Shown piece after piece: positions 44,815 through 56,413 of a stretch of 64,000 bases of DNA. Numbering within the stretch: the stretch's first letter is position 1; every line of letters starts with the position of its first letter. Under the pieces are notes generated by a model, which worked only from the letters and a program-made list of their open reading frames with translations, searched no databases and was not told the DNA's origin. The position numbers and the translations under genes were made by a program. This DNA comes from Kutzneria sp. (lineage in GTDB: Bacteria > Actinomycetota > Actinomycetes > Mycobacteriales > Pseudonocardiaceae): the NCBI GenBank assembly GCA_019239965.1, contig JAFAZC010000005.1, forward strand, positions 20,206-84,205, given 5' to 3'.

Positions 44815-45915
44815 GTGACCGAGACGCGCACCGGGCCTGCCGAGGGGGTGCGGACAGCCACGCCGCCCAACACCCCGGCGCACGACGGGCAGCTGCTCGA
44901 GCGCACCGTGTTCGAGGTCAAGCGGGTGATCGTCGGACAGGACCGCCTGGTGGAACGCATGCTGGTCGGCCTGCTGGCCAAGGGACACCTGCTGTTGGAG
45001 GGCGTGCCGGGAGTGGCCAAGACGCTCGCGGTGGAGACGTTCGCCAAGGTCGTCGGCGGATCGTTCAGCCGGGTGCAGTTCACACCGGACCTCGTGCCGT
45101 CCGACATCCTCGGCACCAGGATCTACCGGCAGGCCAGCGCGAGTTTCGACGTCGAACTCGGCCCTGTGGTGGCCAACTTCGTGCTCGCCGATGAGATCAA
45201 CCGCGCACCAGCCAAGGTGCAGTCGGCCATGCTCGAGGTGATGGCCGAGCGGCACGTGTCCATCGGCGGCAAGACCTTCCCGATGCCCGACCCCTTCCTG
45301 GTGCTCGCCACCCAGAACCCGATCGAGAACGAGGGCGTGTACCCGCTGCCGGAGGCCCAGCGCGACCGGTTCCTCTTCAAGATCGTGGTGGAGTACCCGA
45401 CGGTGGAGGAGGAGCGGGAGATCGTCTATCGGATGGGCGTCACCCCGCCGGTGCCGCACCAGGTGCTCGGACCGGACGAACTGGTGCGCCTGCAGGGCGT
45501 GGCGTCCCGGGTGTTCGTGCACCACGCTCTGGTCGACTACGTGGTGCGCCTCGTGCTCGCCACCCGGTCGCCCGCCGACCACGGGCTCGCCGATGTCGCC
45601 GGATGGGTGGCCTATGGCGCCTCACCCCGGGCCAGTCTGGGGATCGTCGCCGCGGCGAGGGCGCTTGCCCTGATCCGCGGCCGGGACTACGTGCTGCCCC
45701 AAGACGTCATCGACGTGATTCCCGACGTGCTGCGGCACCGCCTCGTGCTCTCCTACGACGCGCTCGCCGACAGCGTGCCGCTGGACCACATCATCGCCCG
45801 TGTGCTGCAGACCGTGCCGCTGCCCCAGGTCTCCGCCCGGCCGCAGGGCGCGCCCCCGGCGGCACCCGTGCCGCCACCGTCTCCCGCACCCGCTGGCGTG
45901 ACGGGCAGGCCATGA
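44815..45915 (+). CDS. MoxR-family AAA+ ATPase
   Basis: AAA+ chaperone of 366 aa: Walker A LLLEGVPGVAKTLAVE, Walker B NFVLADEINRAPAKVQSAML, sensor 1 LATQNPIENEGVYPLPEAQ and the lid with WVAYGASPRASLGI. A proline-rich C-terminal tail ends the protein. MoxR ATPases work with VWA proteins in metal insertion or folding of exported proteins. The GTG has AGGAGG 7 nt upstream. It overlaps the DUF58 gene by 4 nt. The block matches the mycobacterial Rv1479-Rv1480-Rv1481 order. Confidence 0.95.
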   Translation: MTETRTGPAEGVRTATPPNTPAHDGQLLERTVFEVKRVIVGQDRLVERMLVGLLAKGHLLLEGVPGVAKTLAVETFAKVVGGSFSRVQFTPDLVPSDILGTRIYRQASASFDVELGPVVANFVLADEINRAPAKVQSAMLEVMAERHVSIGGKTFPMPDPFLVLATQNPIENEGVYPLPEAQRDRFLFKIVVEYPTVEEEREIVYRMGVTPPVPHQVLGPDELVRLQGVASRVFVHHALVDYVVRLVLATRSPADHGLADVAGWVAYGASPRASLGIVAAARALALIRGRDYVLPQDVIDVIPDVLRHRLVLSYDALADSVPLDHIIARVLQTVPLPQVSARPQGAPPAAPVPPPSPAPAGVTGRP

Positions 45916-46843
45916 CGTCGGTGCGACCGCGCTGGGCTCCGCCGGTGCTGCGGCAGGACCGGCTGGAGCCCGCGCTGCGCACGCTTGAACTGGACGTCCG
46001 CCGTCGGCTCGACGGCCTGCTGCAGGGCAATCACCTGGGGCTGGTGCCAGGGCCGGGCACGGAGCCCGGTGAGGCCCGGCCCTACCAGCCCGGCGACGAT
46101 GTGCGCAGGATGGACTGGGCGGTGACCGCGCGAACCACCGAGCCGCACATCAGGGAGACCGTAGCCGACCGCGAACTGGAGACCTGGCTGGCCGTTGACC
46201 TGTCGGCCAGCCTCGACTTCGGCACCGCCGTCTGCGAGAAGCGGGACCTGGCCGTGGCCGCCGTCGCGGCGTTCACGCATCTGTCCGGCGGTGGCGGCAA
46301 CCGGGTCGGGGCCGTGCTGTCCACCGGTGAGAAGACCGTGCGCGTGCCGGCACGGGGCGGCCTCGCGCACGCGCGCGGGTTGGTGCGCAGGGTGGCCACG
46401 ACGCCGAGGGCGCCGGAAGGGGTACGCGGCGACCTGACCGCGCTCCTCGAACAGCTGCGCAGGCCCCCACGCCGCCGTGGTCTCGCGGTGGTGATCTCCG
46501 ATTTCCTCGGCGACCTCGACTGGCAGCGGCCGCTGCGCGGACTGTCGGCACGGCACGACCTCGTCGCCGTCGAGGTGCTCGACCCCCGCGACGTCGACCT
46601 TCCCGACGTCGGTCTCGTCGTGCTCGCCGACCCGGAGACCGGTAGACAGCGCGAGGTGCGCACCTCGCCCCTGCTGCGCAGGGAGTTCGCCGCCGCGGCG
46701 GCACAGCACCGGGCGGCGGTGGCGGTCGGATTGCGTCAGGCCAACTGCGCGCATCTGGTGCTACGCACGGATTCGGACTGGATCGCCGACGTTGTCCGAT
46801 TCGTCGTGGCACGCAAACGCCGCTGGTCAGGGGGAACTGTGCC

Positions 46844-46847
<4 letters not shown>
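45912..46847 (+). CDS. DUF58 domain protein
   Basis: Protein of 311 aa with the DUF58 signature RPYQPGDDVRRMDWAVTARTTEPHIRETVADRELETWLAVDLSASLDFG, related to VWA domains but with an incomplete MIDAS. It is the standard partner of MoxR ATPases, and both flanking genes overlap it by 4 nt. Confidence 0.95.
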
Positions 46848-48674
<1,827 letters not shown>

Positions 48675-48711
48675 CGGACATTCTCACTCTCCACCAAGAA
48701 AGGACCGCACC

Positions 48712-49479
48712 GTGACCGGATTGCTCCACGGCAAGCGCCTGCTGATCACCGGTGTGATCACCGACGCGTCGATCGCCTTTCATGTGGCCAAGGTCGCCCA
48801 GGAGCAGGGTGCCGATGTGGTGCTCACCGGTTTCGGCCGGCTCAGCCTTGTCGAGCGGATCGCCAAGCGGCTGCCCAAGGCCGCGCCAGTGATCGAGCTG
48901 GACGTACAGAACGCCGAACACCTCGACACTCTCGCCGACCGCGTCCGCCAGCACCTCAGCGGCGTCGACGGTGTGCTGCACTCCATCGCCTTCGGCCCGC
49001 CGTCCACCCTCGGGGCCGACTTTCTCGACGCGCCGTGGCCGGATGTCGCCACCGCCGTCGAGGTCTCGGCGTTCTCGCTCAAGTCGCTGACCACCGCGCT
49101 GCTTCCGCTGATGGGCGCTGGTGGCTCGATCGTGGGCATGGACTTCGACGCACGATTCGCCTGGCCTGCCTACAACTGGATGGGAGTGTCCAAGGCCGCG
49201 CTCGAGTCGGTGGCTCGATACCTCGCCCGCGACCTCGGCCCGAGGAAGATCAGGGTGAACCTCGTTGCCGCCGGGCCGGTGCGCACGATGGCCGCCAAGT
49301 CGATCCCCGGATTCGTCGAACTGGACAAGAACTGGGCCGAGCGGGCGCCGCTGGGCTGGGATCCCGGCGACCCGGAGCCCGTGGCCAAGGCAGCGTGTGC
49401 GCTGCTGTCGGACTGGTTTCCCGCGACGACGGGATCGATGGTCTGGGTCGACGGCGGCCTGCACGCGCTGGGCATGTAG
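48712..49479 (+). CDS. inhA: Enoyl-ACP reductase (InhA/FabI)
   Basis: NADH-dependent enoyl-ACP reductase of 255 aa. [21 protein letters not shown] is the cofactor loop; LHSIAFGPP carries the serine equivalent to InhA S94; the active-site block is [12 protein letters not shown] (Y158/K165 in InhA); [16 protein letters not shown] is the substrate loop. GTG with AAGAAAGGA upstream. The gene order fabG1-inhA-hemH is conserved in this lineage. Confidence 0.97.
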   Translation: MTGLLHGKRLLITGVITDASIAFHVAKVAQEQGADVVLTGFGRLSLVERIAKRLPKAAPVIELDVQNAEHLDTLADRVRQHLSGVDGVLHSIAFGPPSTLGADFLDAPWPDVATAVEVSAFSLKSLTTALLPLMGAGGSIVGMDFDARFAWPAYNWMGVSKAALESVARYLARDLGPRKIRVNLVAAGPVRTMAAKSIPGFVELDKNWAERAPLGWDPGDPEPVAKAACALLSDWFPATTGSMVWVDGGLHALGM

Positions 49480-49535
49480 CCGGCCGCGCGCGAGGGGCAC
49501 CGTCGCGGTGCGAGCCGGAGTGCGAAAATGATCCA

Positions 49536-50585
49536 GTGAGTGTCGACGCGCTGCTCGTGTTGTCCTTCGGCGGTCCCGAGGGCCAGGACGACGTTCTGCC
49601 GTTCCTGGAGAACGTGACGCGGGGACGGGGTGTGCCGCCCGAGCGGTTGGCCGAGGTCGCCGAGCACTACCGGCACTTTGGCGGTGTGTCACCGATCAAT
49701 CGGCTCAACCGGGACCTGATCGAGGCCGTCCGCGCGGCGCTGTCCAAGCACGGGCTCGACCTTCCGGTGTACTTCGGCAACCGTAACTGGCATCCCATGG
49801 TCGAGGACACCGTGGGCGAGATGGCCGAGAACGGAGTGAGACGCGCTCTTGTCTTCGCCACCAGCGCCTACGGTGGCTACTCGGCCTGCCGCCAGTACGA
49901 CGAGGACATCGTCCGTGCCAGGAAGGCGGTTGGCGAGCGTGCCCCGGAACTGGTGAAACTCCGCCAGTTCTTCGACCATCCGCTGTTCGTGGACGCCGTG
50001 GCCGACGCGGTGTCGGCCGCACGGCAGGAGCTGCCCGAGCGGTTCCGGCGGGATTTCCGACTGGTGTTCACCGCGCACTCGATCCCGATGTCCTTCGACG
50101 CCGCCGCGGGAGTCGCGGAGCAGGGCGGGCACCGTTACTCCCGGCAGGTCGCCGAGGCGGCCAGGCTGGCCGCGAAAGCCAGCGGGCACGCCGAGTTCGA
50201 CGTGGTGTGGCAGTCCCGCTCAGGTCCGCCGCAGGTGCCGTGGCTGGCCCCGGACATCGTCGATCACCTGGACACCCTGCACGCCGACGGGGTCGGGGCG
50301 GTGGTGGTGTGCCCGGTGGGATTCGTCAGCGACCATCTCGAGGTGGTGTGGGACCTGGACACCGAGGCGCGGGCCCGTGCCGCCGAACTCGGCATGGCGT
50401 TCGCCAGAGCCGCGACACCCGGGGAGGATCCGCGGTTCGCCGAGCTGGTGGTCGAACTGGTGCGGGAGCACGTCGACGACGCGCCGCAGCGGCGCCTGTC
50501 GTCCGTGCCGGCGGGCGGGTGCACGACGAATGGGCAGTTCTGCGCGCCTTCCTGTTGCGAGCCGCCGCGGCGCCCTGGCCGGTAA
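49536..50585 (+). CDS. hemH: Coproporphyrin III ferrochelatase (HemH/CpfC)
   Basis: Ferrochelatase of 349 aa inserting Fe2+ into coproporphyrin III in the Gram-positive haem pathway. [19 protein letters not shown] opens the chain; [11 protein letters not shown] has the catalytic histidine; [14 protein letters not shown] has the conserved glutamate. The C-terminus has four cysteines ([15 protein letters not shown]), which fit the [2Fe-2S] cluster of actinobacterial enzymes. The GTG at 49536 lacks a strong ribosome binding site. Confidence 0.96.
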   Translation: MSVDALLVLSFGGPEGQDDVLPFLENVTRGRGVPPERLAEVAEHYRHFGGVSPINRLNRDLIEAVRAALSKHGLDLPVYFGNRNWHPMVEDTVGEMAENGVRRALVFATSAYGGYSACRQYDEDIVRARKAVGERAPELVKLRQFFDHPLFVDAVADAVSAARQELPERFRRDFRLVFTAHSIPMSFDAAAGVAEQGGHRYSRQVAEAARLAAKASGHAEFDVVWQSRSGPPQVPWLAPDIVDHLDTLHADGVGAVVVCPVGFVSDHLEVVWDLDTEARARAAELGMAFARAATPGEDPRFAELVVELVREHVDDAPQRRLSSVPAGGCTTNGQFCAPSCCEPPRRPGR

Positions 50586-50597
50586 GGGCTCCGGGCG

Positions 50598-51419
50598 TCA
50601 GGCCTCGCTGTCCAAACCGCTGTCGCTCAGCGCTGTCCTCGATGTGGACAGCACCCTGACGGCCTCGTCGATCGCGGCGTACCTGGCGTTGCGGACGGCC
50701 TCGGAGAGCGGCCGCAACGCCTCGGCCCGTGCCCGGATCGCCGAGGCGGACACCGCCGCGCCGGGCGCGTCCAGTGAGGCTATCCGCAGGATCGCGGCGA
50801 CCTCAGTGGCTCGCTGCAGTACCCGCAGCGACCTCGGGGGCATTCCGGTCGGCCACGGCGGCGCCGGTTGGGCGGTGACAACCGCCTCGATCTCCTCGCG
50901 GACACCGGTTCGTTGCCTGGTCACGTCGAGGTCGATGAGCCGAGTGGCCGCCTGCCGCATCGCACCGGCCAGCTCGTGCTCGGCTTCGCCGATCGGCATG
51001 TGCTCGGGCCAGACCATCCAGGGCAGTTCGAACACGGTCCAGCGGACCACCTGGTCGGCGACGGTCTGGGGGACGATGCCCATTCCGGCCGTGGGAAGCA
51101 CGATGGCCTCCCCGGCCCGCACGGCGGCGGTGGCCAGCGGACCGTTGCCGCCGAGCCCGCGGACGTCTCCCGGCACGGGAAGGATCAGCCGGCCGTCGTC
51201 GGCCTGCTTTTTGCGTAGCGTCGCGAGCAATGACGCCAGAGCGGCGGGTGGTTGGCCGGGGCCGGGGAGATCGAGCCGTGTGGCGATGTCATCGTCGGCC
51301 GCGGCCACCTCGTGCAGCTCTGCCCACACCTGCATGGCGTCGAGAACGTCGTCGGACGCGGCCGCGCCGTGCAGCCATGCGGTGGTCCAGACGACCAGCG
51401 TCGCGCTCGAACAAGGCAC
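50598..51419 (-). CDS. Conserved actinobacterial protein of unknown function (Rv1486c position)
   Basis: Protein of 273 aa without a recognised catalytic motif. It is convergent with hemH, as Rv1486c is in mycobacteria, which suggests orthology; the sequence has a conserved-looking central region (VLPTAGMGIVPQTVADQVVRWTVFELPWMVWP). A GTG at 51419 stands 8 bases after a TAATGT -10-like box, so a leaderless message is likely; a TTG two codons earlier is also in frame. Confidence 0.8.
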   Translation of the reverse strand: MPCSSATLVVWTTAWLHGAAASDDVLDAMQVWAELHEVAAADDDIATRLDLPGPGQPPAALASLLATLRKKQADDGRLILPVPGDVRGLGGNGPLATAAVRAGEAIVLPTAGMGIVPQTVADQVVRWTVFELPWMVWPEHMPIGEAEHELAGAMRQAATRLIDLDVTRQRTGVREEIEAVVTAQPAPPWPTGMPPRSLRVLQRATEVAAILRIASLDAPGAAVSASAIRARAEALRPLSEAVRNARYAAIDEAVRVLSTSRTALSDSGLDSEA

Positions 51420-51515
51420 AGCCAACTACATTACGACCGGGGCAGGGGGAATCTGGCACCGGGGTATGCCGTCACGGGACGTCCAGTCCGGCCGGGAACT
51501 CCGACGGCGCATTCG

Positions 51516-52178
51516 TCACTCCGGCACCCCAGTCTGTGCGGCGCGCGTCCCCGTGATGTCGATGATGTGGCTCGCGCGATCGACCTTGGCTTGCAGGTAG
51601 CGGCGATTGGCCTCGGTCACGTGCACCCCGGTGGGCAACCGCCTCCGCACGGTGATTCCGCACGCGGTGAGCTGCGCCGCCTTGGCTGGCTTGTTGGTCA
51701 GCAGGTCGATCTCGCGAATGCCGAAAGCGCACAGCATCTGGGCGGCAACCCGATAGTCACGGTGGTCATCGTCGAAATTCAGTGCCCTGTTGGCTTGGAA
51801 CGTGTCCATTCCGGCGTCCTGCAGACGATAAGCGTCGATCTTGTTGTACAGTCCGATTCCTCTCCCTTCCTGTCGTAAGTACAGCAGCAGTCCGACGCGT
51901 GCGGACAGCAGCTTCGTGGATTCGCGCAATTGTGGTCCGCAGTCGCAACGGGCCGAGCCGAAGACGTCGCCGGTGAGGCATTCGGAGTGGAGGCGCACCA
52001 GGGGAACCCCCTGTTCCAGGGCATTACCGAACACCAACGCCAGGTGTTCGCGCGAGTCGACGAGGCCGTGAAAGGACACGAATTCCGCTGAGAAAGTATC
52101 GGTGTCCAGATGTACGGGAATCGTCACCGATGTTCTGATTCGTGCCGACGGCGATGGGCCGTCAGTCCCGTCGACCAT
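51516..52178 (-). CDS. ribA: GTP cyclohydrolase II (RibA), stand-alone
   Basis: Enzyme of 220 aa converting GTP to the first riboflavin precursor. Zinc and active-site motifs are VRLHSECLTGDVFGSARCDCGPQL and YLRQEGRGIGLYNKIDAY; the GFANRAL-type block appears as TFQANRALNFDDDHRDY. Actinobacteria usually carry a RibBA fusion in the rib operon; this is a single-domain copy with no riboflavin genes around it, so it may be an extra copy or serve a special pathway. The ATG has no ribosome binding site. No FMN riboswitch is seen upstream. Confidence 0.9.
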   Translation of the reverse strand: MVDGTDGPSPSARIRTSVTIPVHLDTDTFSAEFVSFHGLVDSREHLALVFGNALEQGVPLVRLHSECLTGDVFGSARCDCGPQLRESTKLLSARVGLLLYLRQEGRGIGLYNKIDAYRLQDAGMDTFQANRALNFDDDHRDYRVAAQMLCAFGIREIDLLTNKPAKAAQLTACGITVRRRLPTGVHVTEANRRYLQAKVDRASHIIDITGTRAAQTGVPE

Positions 52179-52496
52179 TCGAGAATTCGTGCAAGAAGTC
52201 ACACACCACCCCAGTGGTCCTCCCGTATGCCCCGAAGGTCCGAACTGCCCCAATGTGACAATGCGGTACAACGGATTAACTCGGCTTATCTTCACTCAGT
52301 CCGTGGTTGAAGTCAAACGGATTGACAATTGGCCCGCTGCCGCGTCCGGCTCGATCGGTCGCCCCGGTCCCGTGTCCGGCGATGACGGTGCCGCTCGGCT
52401 CCCGGCGATAGCCGGGATCGTCGGCCGGCCACCACTGTCAGTCCTGGAGTAGCTCGACATCGACCTGGCGCCGCAACTTGCGTAGCGTCGTCGATC
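52179..52496. other. Divergent intergenic region ribA / AAA+ ATPase
   Basis: About 320 bases with no gene. A TTGACA at 52322-52327 has no matching -10. TAGCGT at 52483-52488 lies 8 bases before the GTG of the ATPase gene and is a plausible -10 for a leaderless transcript. No riboswitch fold was recognised. Confidence 0.4.
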
Positions 52497-53900
52497 GTGA
52501 GCGCTGTTCCCCTCTCCACGCCCGCGTTACCACGGACCGTCGGCCAGTTGCGCGCCGTCGGACACGAGCCCCGATCGGTCAAGGCTGAGTTGCGCGACAA
52601 CCTGCTCGCCGCACTGCACGCCGGTGGAGATCCGTGGCCCGGAATCGTGGGCTTCGACCGCACGGTGCTGCCCCAGCTGGAACGTGCCCTGATCGCGGGA
52701 CATGACTTCGTGCTGCTTGGCGAACGCGGACAGGGCAAGACCAGGCTGCTGCGAACCCTCGTCGGGCTGTTGGACGAGTGGACGCCGGCGATCGAGGGCG
52801 CCGAGCTCGCAGAGCATCCGCTGGCCCCGATCACACCCGCCTCGGTGCGGCGTGCGGCCGAACTCGGTGACTCGCTTCCGGTAGCGTGGGTGCACCGATC
52901 CCAGCGCTACAGCGAGAAACTGGCCACCCCCGACACGTCGGTCGGGGACCTGATCGGCGACGTCGATCCGGTCAAGGTCGCCGAGGGACGTACCCTCGGT
53001 GACCCGGAGACCATCCACTTCGGACTGGTGCCGAGGGCACACCGCGGAATCGTGGCCGTCAATGAACTGCCCGATCTCGCGGAGCGGATCCAGGTTTCGC
53101 TGCTCAACGTGATGGAGGAACGCGACATCCAGATCCGTGGCTACACAATGCGGCTGCCGCTGGACGTGGTGATGGTGGCCACCGCCAACCCGGAGGACTA
53201 CACCAACCGCGGGCGGATCATCACTCCGCTCAAGGACCGGTTCGGTGCCGAGATCCGCACGCACTACCCGGCCGCGCTGGAACAGGAGGTCGCGCTGATC
53301 CACCAGGAGGCCGACCTGTCCGCCGGCGTTGGAGCGCACCTGGTCGAGGTGGTCGCCAGGTTCGTGCGGCACCTGCGTGCGTCACCATCGGTGGACCAGC
53401 GGTCCGGAGTGTCGGCCCGGTTCGCCGTCTCAGCGACGGAAACCGTTGCCGCTGCCGCCTTACGCCGGGCGGCACTGACCGGCGAGTCGCCCGCTGTGGC
53501 CAGACCGGTGGATCTCGGGTCGGTGCCTGCCGTGCTGCGTGGCAAGTTGGAGTTCGAACACGGTGAAGAGGGGCATGAGGAGGAGGTGCTTGAGCACCTG
53601 CTGCGGCGTTCGATCGCCGACGCGGCTCGGGCCCGGCTGGCCGGCCTGAACTTGCGGCCTCTTGTCGACGCCGTGGTTGACGGCCATCCTGTGACAACAG
53701 GGGACCAGGTTCCCGCCGACGAGGTGCTCGCGACACTGCCCACGCTGCCGGTGCTGGATGAGATCGCGGGCCGACTCGACATGACGACCAGTCAGCCGGC
53801 GGGCTGGATCGCCTCGGCGGTCGAGTTCGCACTGGAGTTCCTGTACCTGACCCAGCAGCTGGGCAAGGAAACCGAGGAAGACAAGGCGGTGTACGGCTGA
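52497..53900 (+). CDS. AAA+ ATPase, magnesium-chelatase ChlI-like
   Basis: ATPase of 467 aa: Walker A LLGERGQGKTRLL, Walker B region GIVAVNELPDL (N where D is usual), sensor 1 VVMVATANPEDYTNRGRIITPLKDRFG, then a helical lid. It matches the family of ChlI/sigma-54-like ATPases that pair with a VWA protein in actinobacteria (as Rv0958 with Rv0959). The following gene overlaps by one base and encodes that VWA partner, so the two likely form a chelatase- or MoxR-like remodelling complex. Confidence 0.9.
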   Translation: MSAVPLSTPALPRTVGQLRAVGHEPRSVKAELRDNLLAALHAGGDPWPGIVGFDRTVLPQLERALIAGHDFVLLGERGQGKTRLLRTLVGLLDEWTPAIEGAELAEHPLAPITPASVRRAAELGDSLPVAWVHRSQRYSEKLATPDTSVGDLIGDVDPVKVAEGRTLGDPETIHFGLVPRAHRGIVAVNELPDLAERIQVSLLNVMEERDIQIRGYTMRLPLDVVMVATANPEDYTNRGRIITPLKDRFGAEIRTHYPAALEQEVALIHQEADLSAGVGAHLVEVVARFVRHLRASPSVDQRSGVSARFAVSATETVAAAALRRAALTGESPAVARPVDLGSVPAVLRGKLEFEHGEEGHEEEVLEHLLRRSIADAARARLAGLNLRPLVDAVVDGHPVTTGDQVPADEVLATLPTLPVLDEIAGRLDMTTSQPAGWIASAVEFALEFLYLTQQLGKETEEDKAVYG

Positions 53901-55852
53901 TGACCTCCTCGGCGCGTCGGTATCGGTACGGACAGCTCGGGGACGGCACCGACCCGTTGGCTCCGCCGCCGGACCTGCGGGCCGCGCTGGCCGAGCTCGG
54001 CGACGAGGTGATGGCGGGTGCGTCGGTCCGGGCCGCGCTGAGGGAGTTGCTGCGGCGGGGCATCTCGGGCGCCGCCGGCCTTGACGAGCTGACTCGCAGG
54101 GTGTGGGAGCGTCGCGCGCGGATTCAGCGTCGACACCGGTTGGACGGCACGGTGGGCGAGGTCAAGAGGCTACTGGAGGAGGCGGTCGCCGCCGAGCGCC
54201 GTGAGCTGTTTCCCGACCCGTCCGACGACGCCCGGTTCCGTGAGGCGCGGCTGGCCACGTTGTCGTCGAACACCGCGGAGGCGGTCACCGAACTGGCCGA
54301 CTACGACTGGCGGTCAAGTCAGGCACGCACGTCCTATCGACGGATCAGCGACCTGCTCGGGAGCGAACTGCTCGAACAGCGGTTCCGGGGTGTGAAGAAG
54401 GCGCTGCGCAACGCCACGACCGCGGATCTGGATCGGGTCGCGCGGATGCTCGCCAAGCTGAACGCGCTGCTCGAGGCCCATGCGTCCGGGCAGGACACGA
54501 GTGCTCGGTTCGCCGAGTTCATGGCCGAGTACGGTCATTTCTTCCCCGAGCGTCCCGCGGACACCGACGAGTTGGTCGATGTGTTGGCCGCGCGAGCCGC
54601 CGCGGCACGGCGCATGGCGCGCTCGATGAGTACCGAGCAGCGCGCCGAGTTGGCCCAGTTGACCGGACATGCGTTGGGCAACACGAGCCTCGCAGCGCAA
54701 CTCGACTCGCTCGACGCGCAGTTGGAACGGCTGCGACCCGGCCTGGACTGGCAATCACCGGGCCGCTTCCGTGGGAGCAGCCCGCTGGGGCTCAGCGAGG
54801 GCGCGCGAGCCATGGCCGTCCTGGCCGAGCTGGACGCCTTGGCCGAGCAGCTCGGCCAGGCCTATCCCGGCGCGCGGCTTGAGGACATCGACGTCGAGTC
54901 ACTGGTCCGCCATCTCGGCGAGGAGTCCGGAGTGGACGTTCGCCGGCTGGCTGACCTGGAACGCCAACTGCGGCGGCAGCGTCTGGTCGACCTGGCACCG
55001 GACGGCGGCCTCTTACTTACCCCCAAGGCGTTGCGGCACCTCGGCGACACGGCGCTGCGGCAGATGGTCGACCAGTTGCGTCGGCGTGGTGAGCGGGACA
55101 GCGAGCGCGCGGGCGCCGCCGGCGAGCCTACGGGGGCCACCAAGCCGTGGCAGTTCGGTGACGCCGAACCGTGGGACGCGGCCAGGACCGTGCGCAACGC
55201 GGTCCTGCGCACCGCGGCCGCCGGCGACGGTCGGATTCACCTCGACCTGGAGGACCTCGAGGTCGTCGAGACCGCGCAGCGCGCCAGGGCAGTGGTGGCG
55301 CTGTGTGTGGACACGTCCTGGTCGATGGTGCAGGACGGTCACTGGGCGCCGATGAAGCGCACGGCGCTCGCGCTGCACCAGCTGATCAGCACCAGATTCC
55401 GCACCGACGCGTTGGAGCTGATCACTTTCGGCCGGTACGCCTCCGTTGTTGACGCCGGCGGGCTGATCTCGCTGGAAGGCGCCCGGGAACAGGGCACCAA
55501 CCTGCACCATGCCCTCCTGCTCGCCGGCCGGCACATTCGGCGGCACCCCGACGCACAGCCGGTGATCCTGGTGGTGACCGACGGCGAGCCGACCGCCCAT
55601 CTGGAACAGGACGGCTCGGCGACATTCGATTATCCGACGCCGCCGAGAACCCTGGCCAAGACGATCGCCGAGATCGACCGGCTTGCCAGGGCCGGTGCCT
55701 CGATCACGGTGTTCCGACTCGGCGCCGACCCTGGACTCGCGGTGTTCGTCGACGTGATCGCGAGGCGGGGAGGTGGGCGGGTCATCGCGCCGGGGGACAA
55801 TGGTCTCGGTGCCGCGGTGATCGGGGACTATCTGCGCGGCCGTCGCAGGTGA
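53900..55852 (+). CDS. VWA domain protein, partner of the ChlI-like ATPase
   Basis: Protein of 650 aa. The N-terminal 450 residues are helical; the C-terminal VWA domain has an intact MIDAS: VALCVDTSWSMVQDG, EQGTNLHHAL and ILVVTDGEPTAH. No signal peptide or membrane segment, so it should act in the cytosol with the ATPase. The ATG overlaps the upstream TGA (TGATG). Confidence 0.92.
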   Translation: MTSSARRYRYGQLGDGTDPLAPPPDLRAALAELGDEVMAGASVRAALRELLRRGISGAAGLDELTRRVWERRARIQRRHRLDGTVGEVKRLLEEAVAAERRELFPDPSDDARFREARLATLSSNTAEAVTELADYDWRSSQARTSYRRISDLLGSELLEQRFRGVKKALRNATTADLDRVARMLAKLNALLEAHASGQDTSARFAEFMAEYGHFFPERPADTDELVDVLAARAAAARRMARSMSTEQRAELAQLTGHALGNTSLAAQLDSLDAQLERLRPGLDWQSPGRFRGSSPLGLSEGARAMAVLAELDALAEQLGQAYPGARLEDIDVESLVRHLGEESGVDVRRLADLERQLRRQRLVDLAPDGGLLLTPKALRHLGDTALRQMVDQLRRRGERDSERAGAAGEPTGATKPWQFGDAEPWDAARTVRNAVLRTAAAGDGRIHLDLEDLEVVETAQRARAVVALCVDTSWSMVQDGHWAPMKRTALALHQLISTRFRTDALELITFGRYASVVDAGGLISLEGAREQGTNLHHALLLAGRHIRRHPDAQPVILVVTDGEPTAHLEQDGSATFDYPTPPRTLAKTIAEIDRLARAGASITVFRLGADPGLAVFVDVIARRGGGRVIAPGDNGLGAAVIGDYLRGRRR

Positions 55853-55898
55853 CTGCGATCACCGCAGTGACGCCGAATCGACGCGGAGGTGGCGCAGG

Positions 55899-56387
55899 AT
55901 GGACAAACTCACGTCGCGCATGCTGGCTGTCGCGCGATTCGCCCACGCCTACTGGTTTTTCGGCAACCTGTACGAAGCCGTCGTCAGGACCCCCGACACA
56001 GTGATCGACAACTCGTCCGTGACCGGCCTCAAGCCTGGCAGCCCGGTCCGCTACTACCTGCCGGCCATCCCGGCCGTCGCCGCGACCACCGTGGCCGGGG
56101 CCGCGCTCGGCTGGCGTCGCGGCGGCAGCCGGCCCGCACTGGCGACCGCCGTGGGATGCCTGGCCGCCAGCGGCGCCCTGAGTGCCTACCTCATCCGGTC
56201 GGTCAATCTACCGATGCTGTCCGGGGAAGGCGTACCCGAGCCGGCCGAGCGGGACGCGATGCTGCGCACCTGGTACCGGCTCAACGCCGTCCGACTGGTC
56301 TGCATCGGCGGCGGCTGGCTGGCGTTGCGTCGCGCTGCCAGGCACACCGCACGATCGGACCGCAGCGGTGCTCGCTCGGTGGCCTGA
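55899..56387 (+). CDS. Small membrane protein, DUF1772-like
   Basis: Protein of 162 aa with about four hydrophobic helices (ARFAHAYWFFGNLYEAVV, YYLPAIPAVAATTVAGAALGW, ATAVGCLAASGALSAYLI, VRLVCIGGGWLAL). The pattern with the loop RDAMLRTWYRLNAVRL is like DUF1772/anthrone-oxygenase-type proteins; no reaction can be assigned. ATG with GGAGG 9 nt upstream. It follows the VWA gene by 46 bases. Confidence 0.75.
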   Translation: MDKLTSRMLAVARFAHAYWFFGNLYEAVVRTPDTVIDNSSVTGLKPGSPVRYYLPAIPAVAATTVAGAALGWRRGGSRPALATAVGCLAASGALSAYLIRSVNLPMLSGEGVPEPAERDAMLRTWYRLNAVRLVCIGGGWLALRRAARHTARSDRSGARSVA

Positions 56388-56413
56388 CCGCGATCTTCGG
56401 TTCCTGTCGATCG

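Noticed and set aside
52322..52327. TTGACA as a -35 box for the ATPase gene
   Set aside because: There is no -10-like box 16-19 bases downstream, and the gene start is 170 bases away.
52179..52496. FMN riboswitch before ribA
   Set aside because: No AGGG-rich core or multi-stem junction matching the motif was seen on the minus strand.
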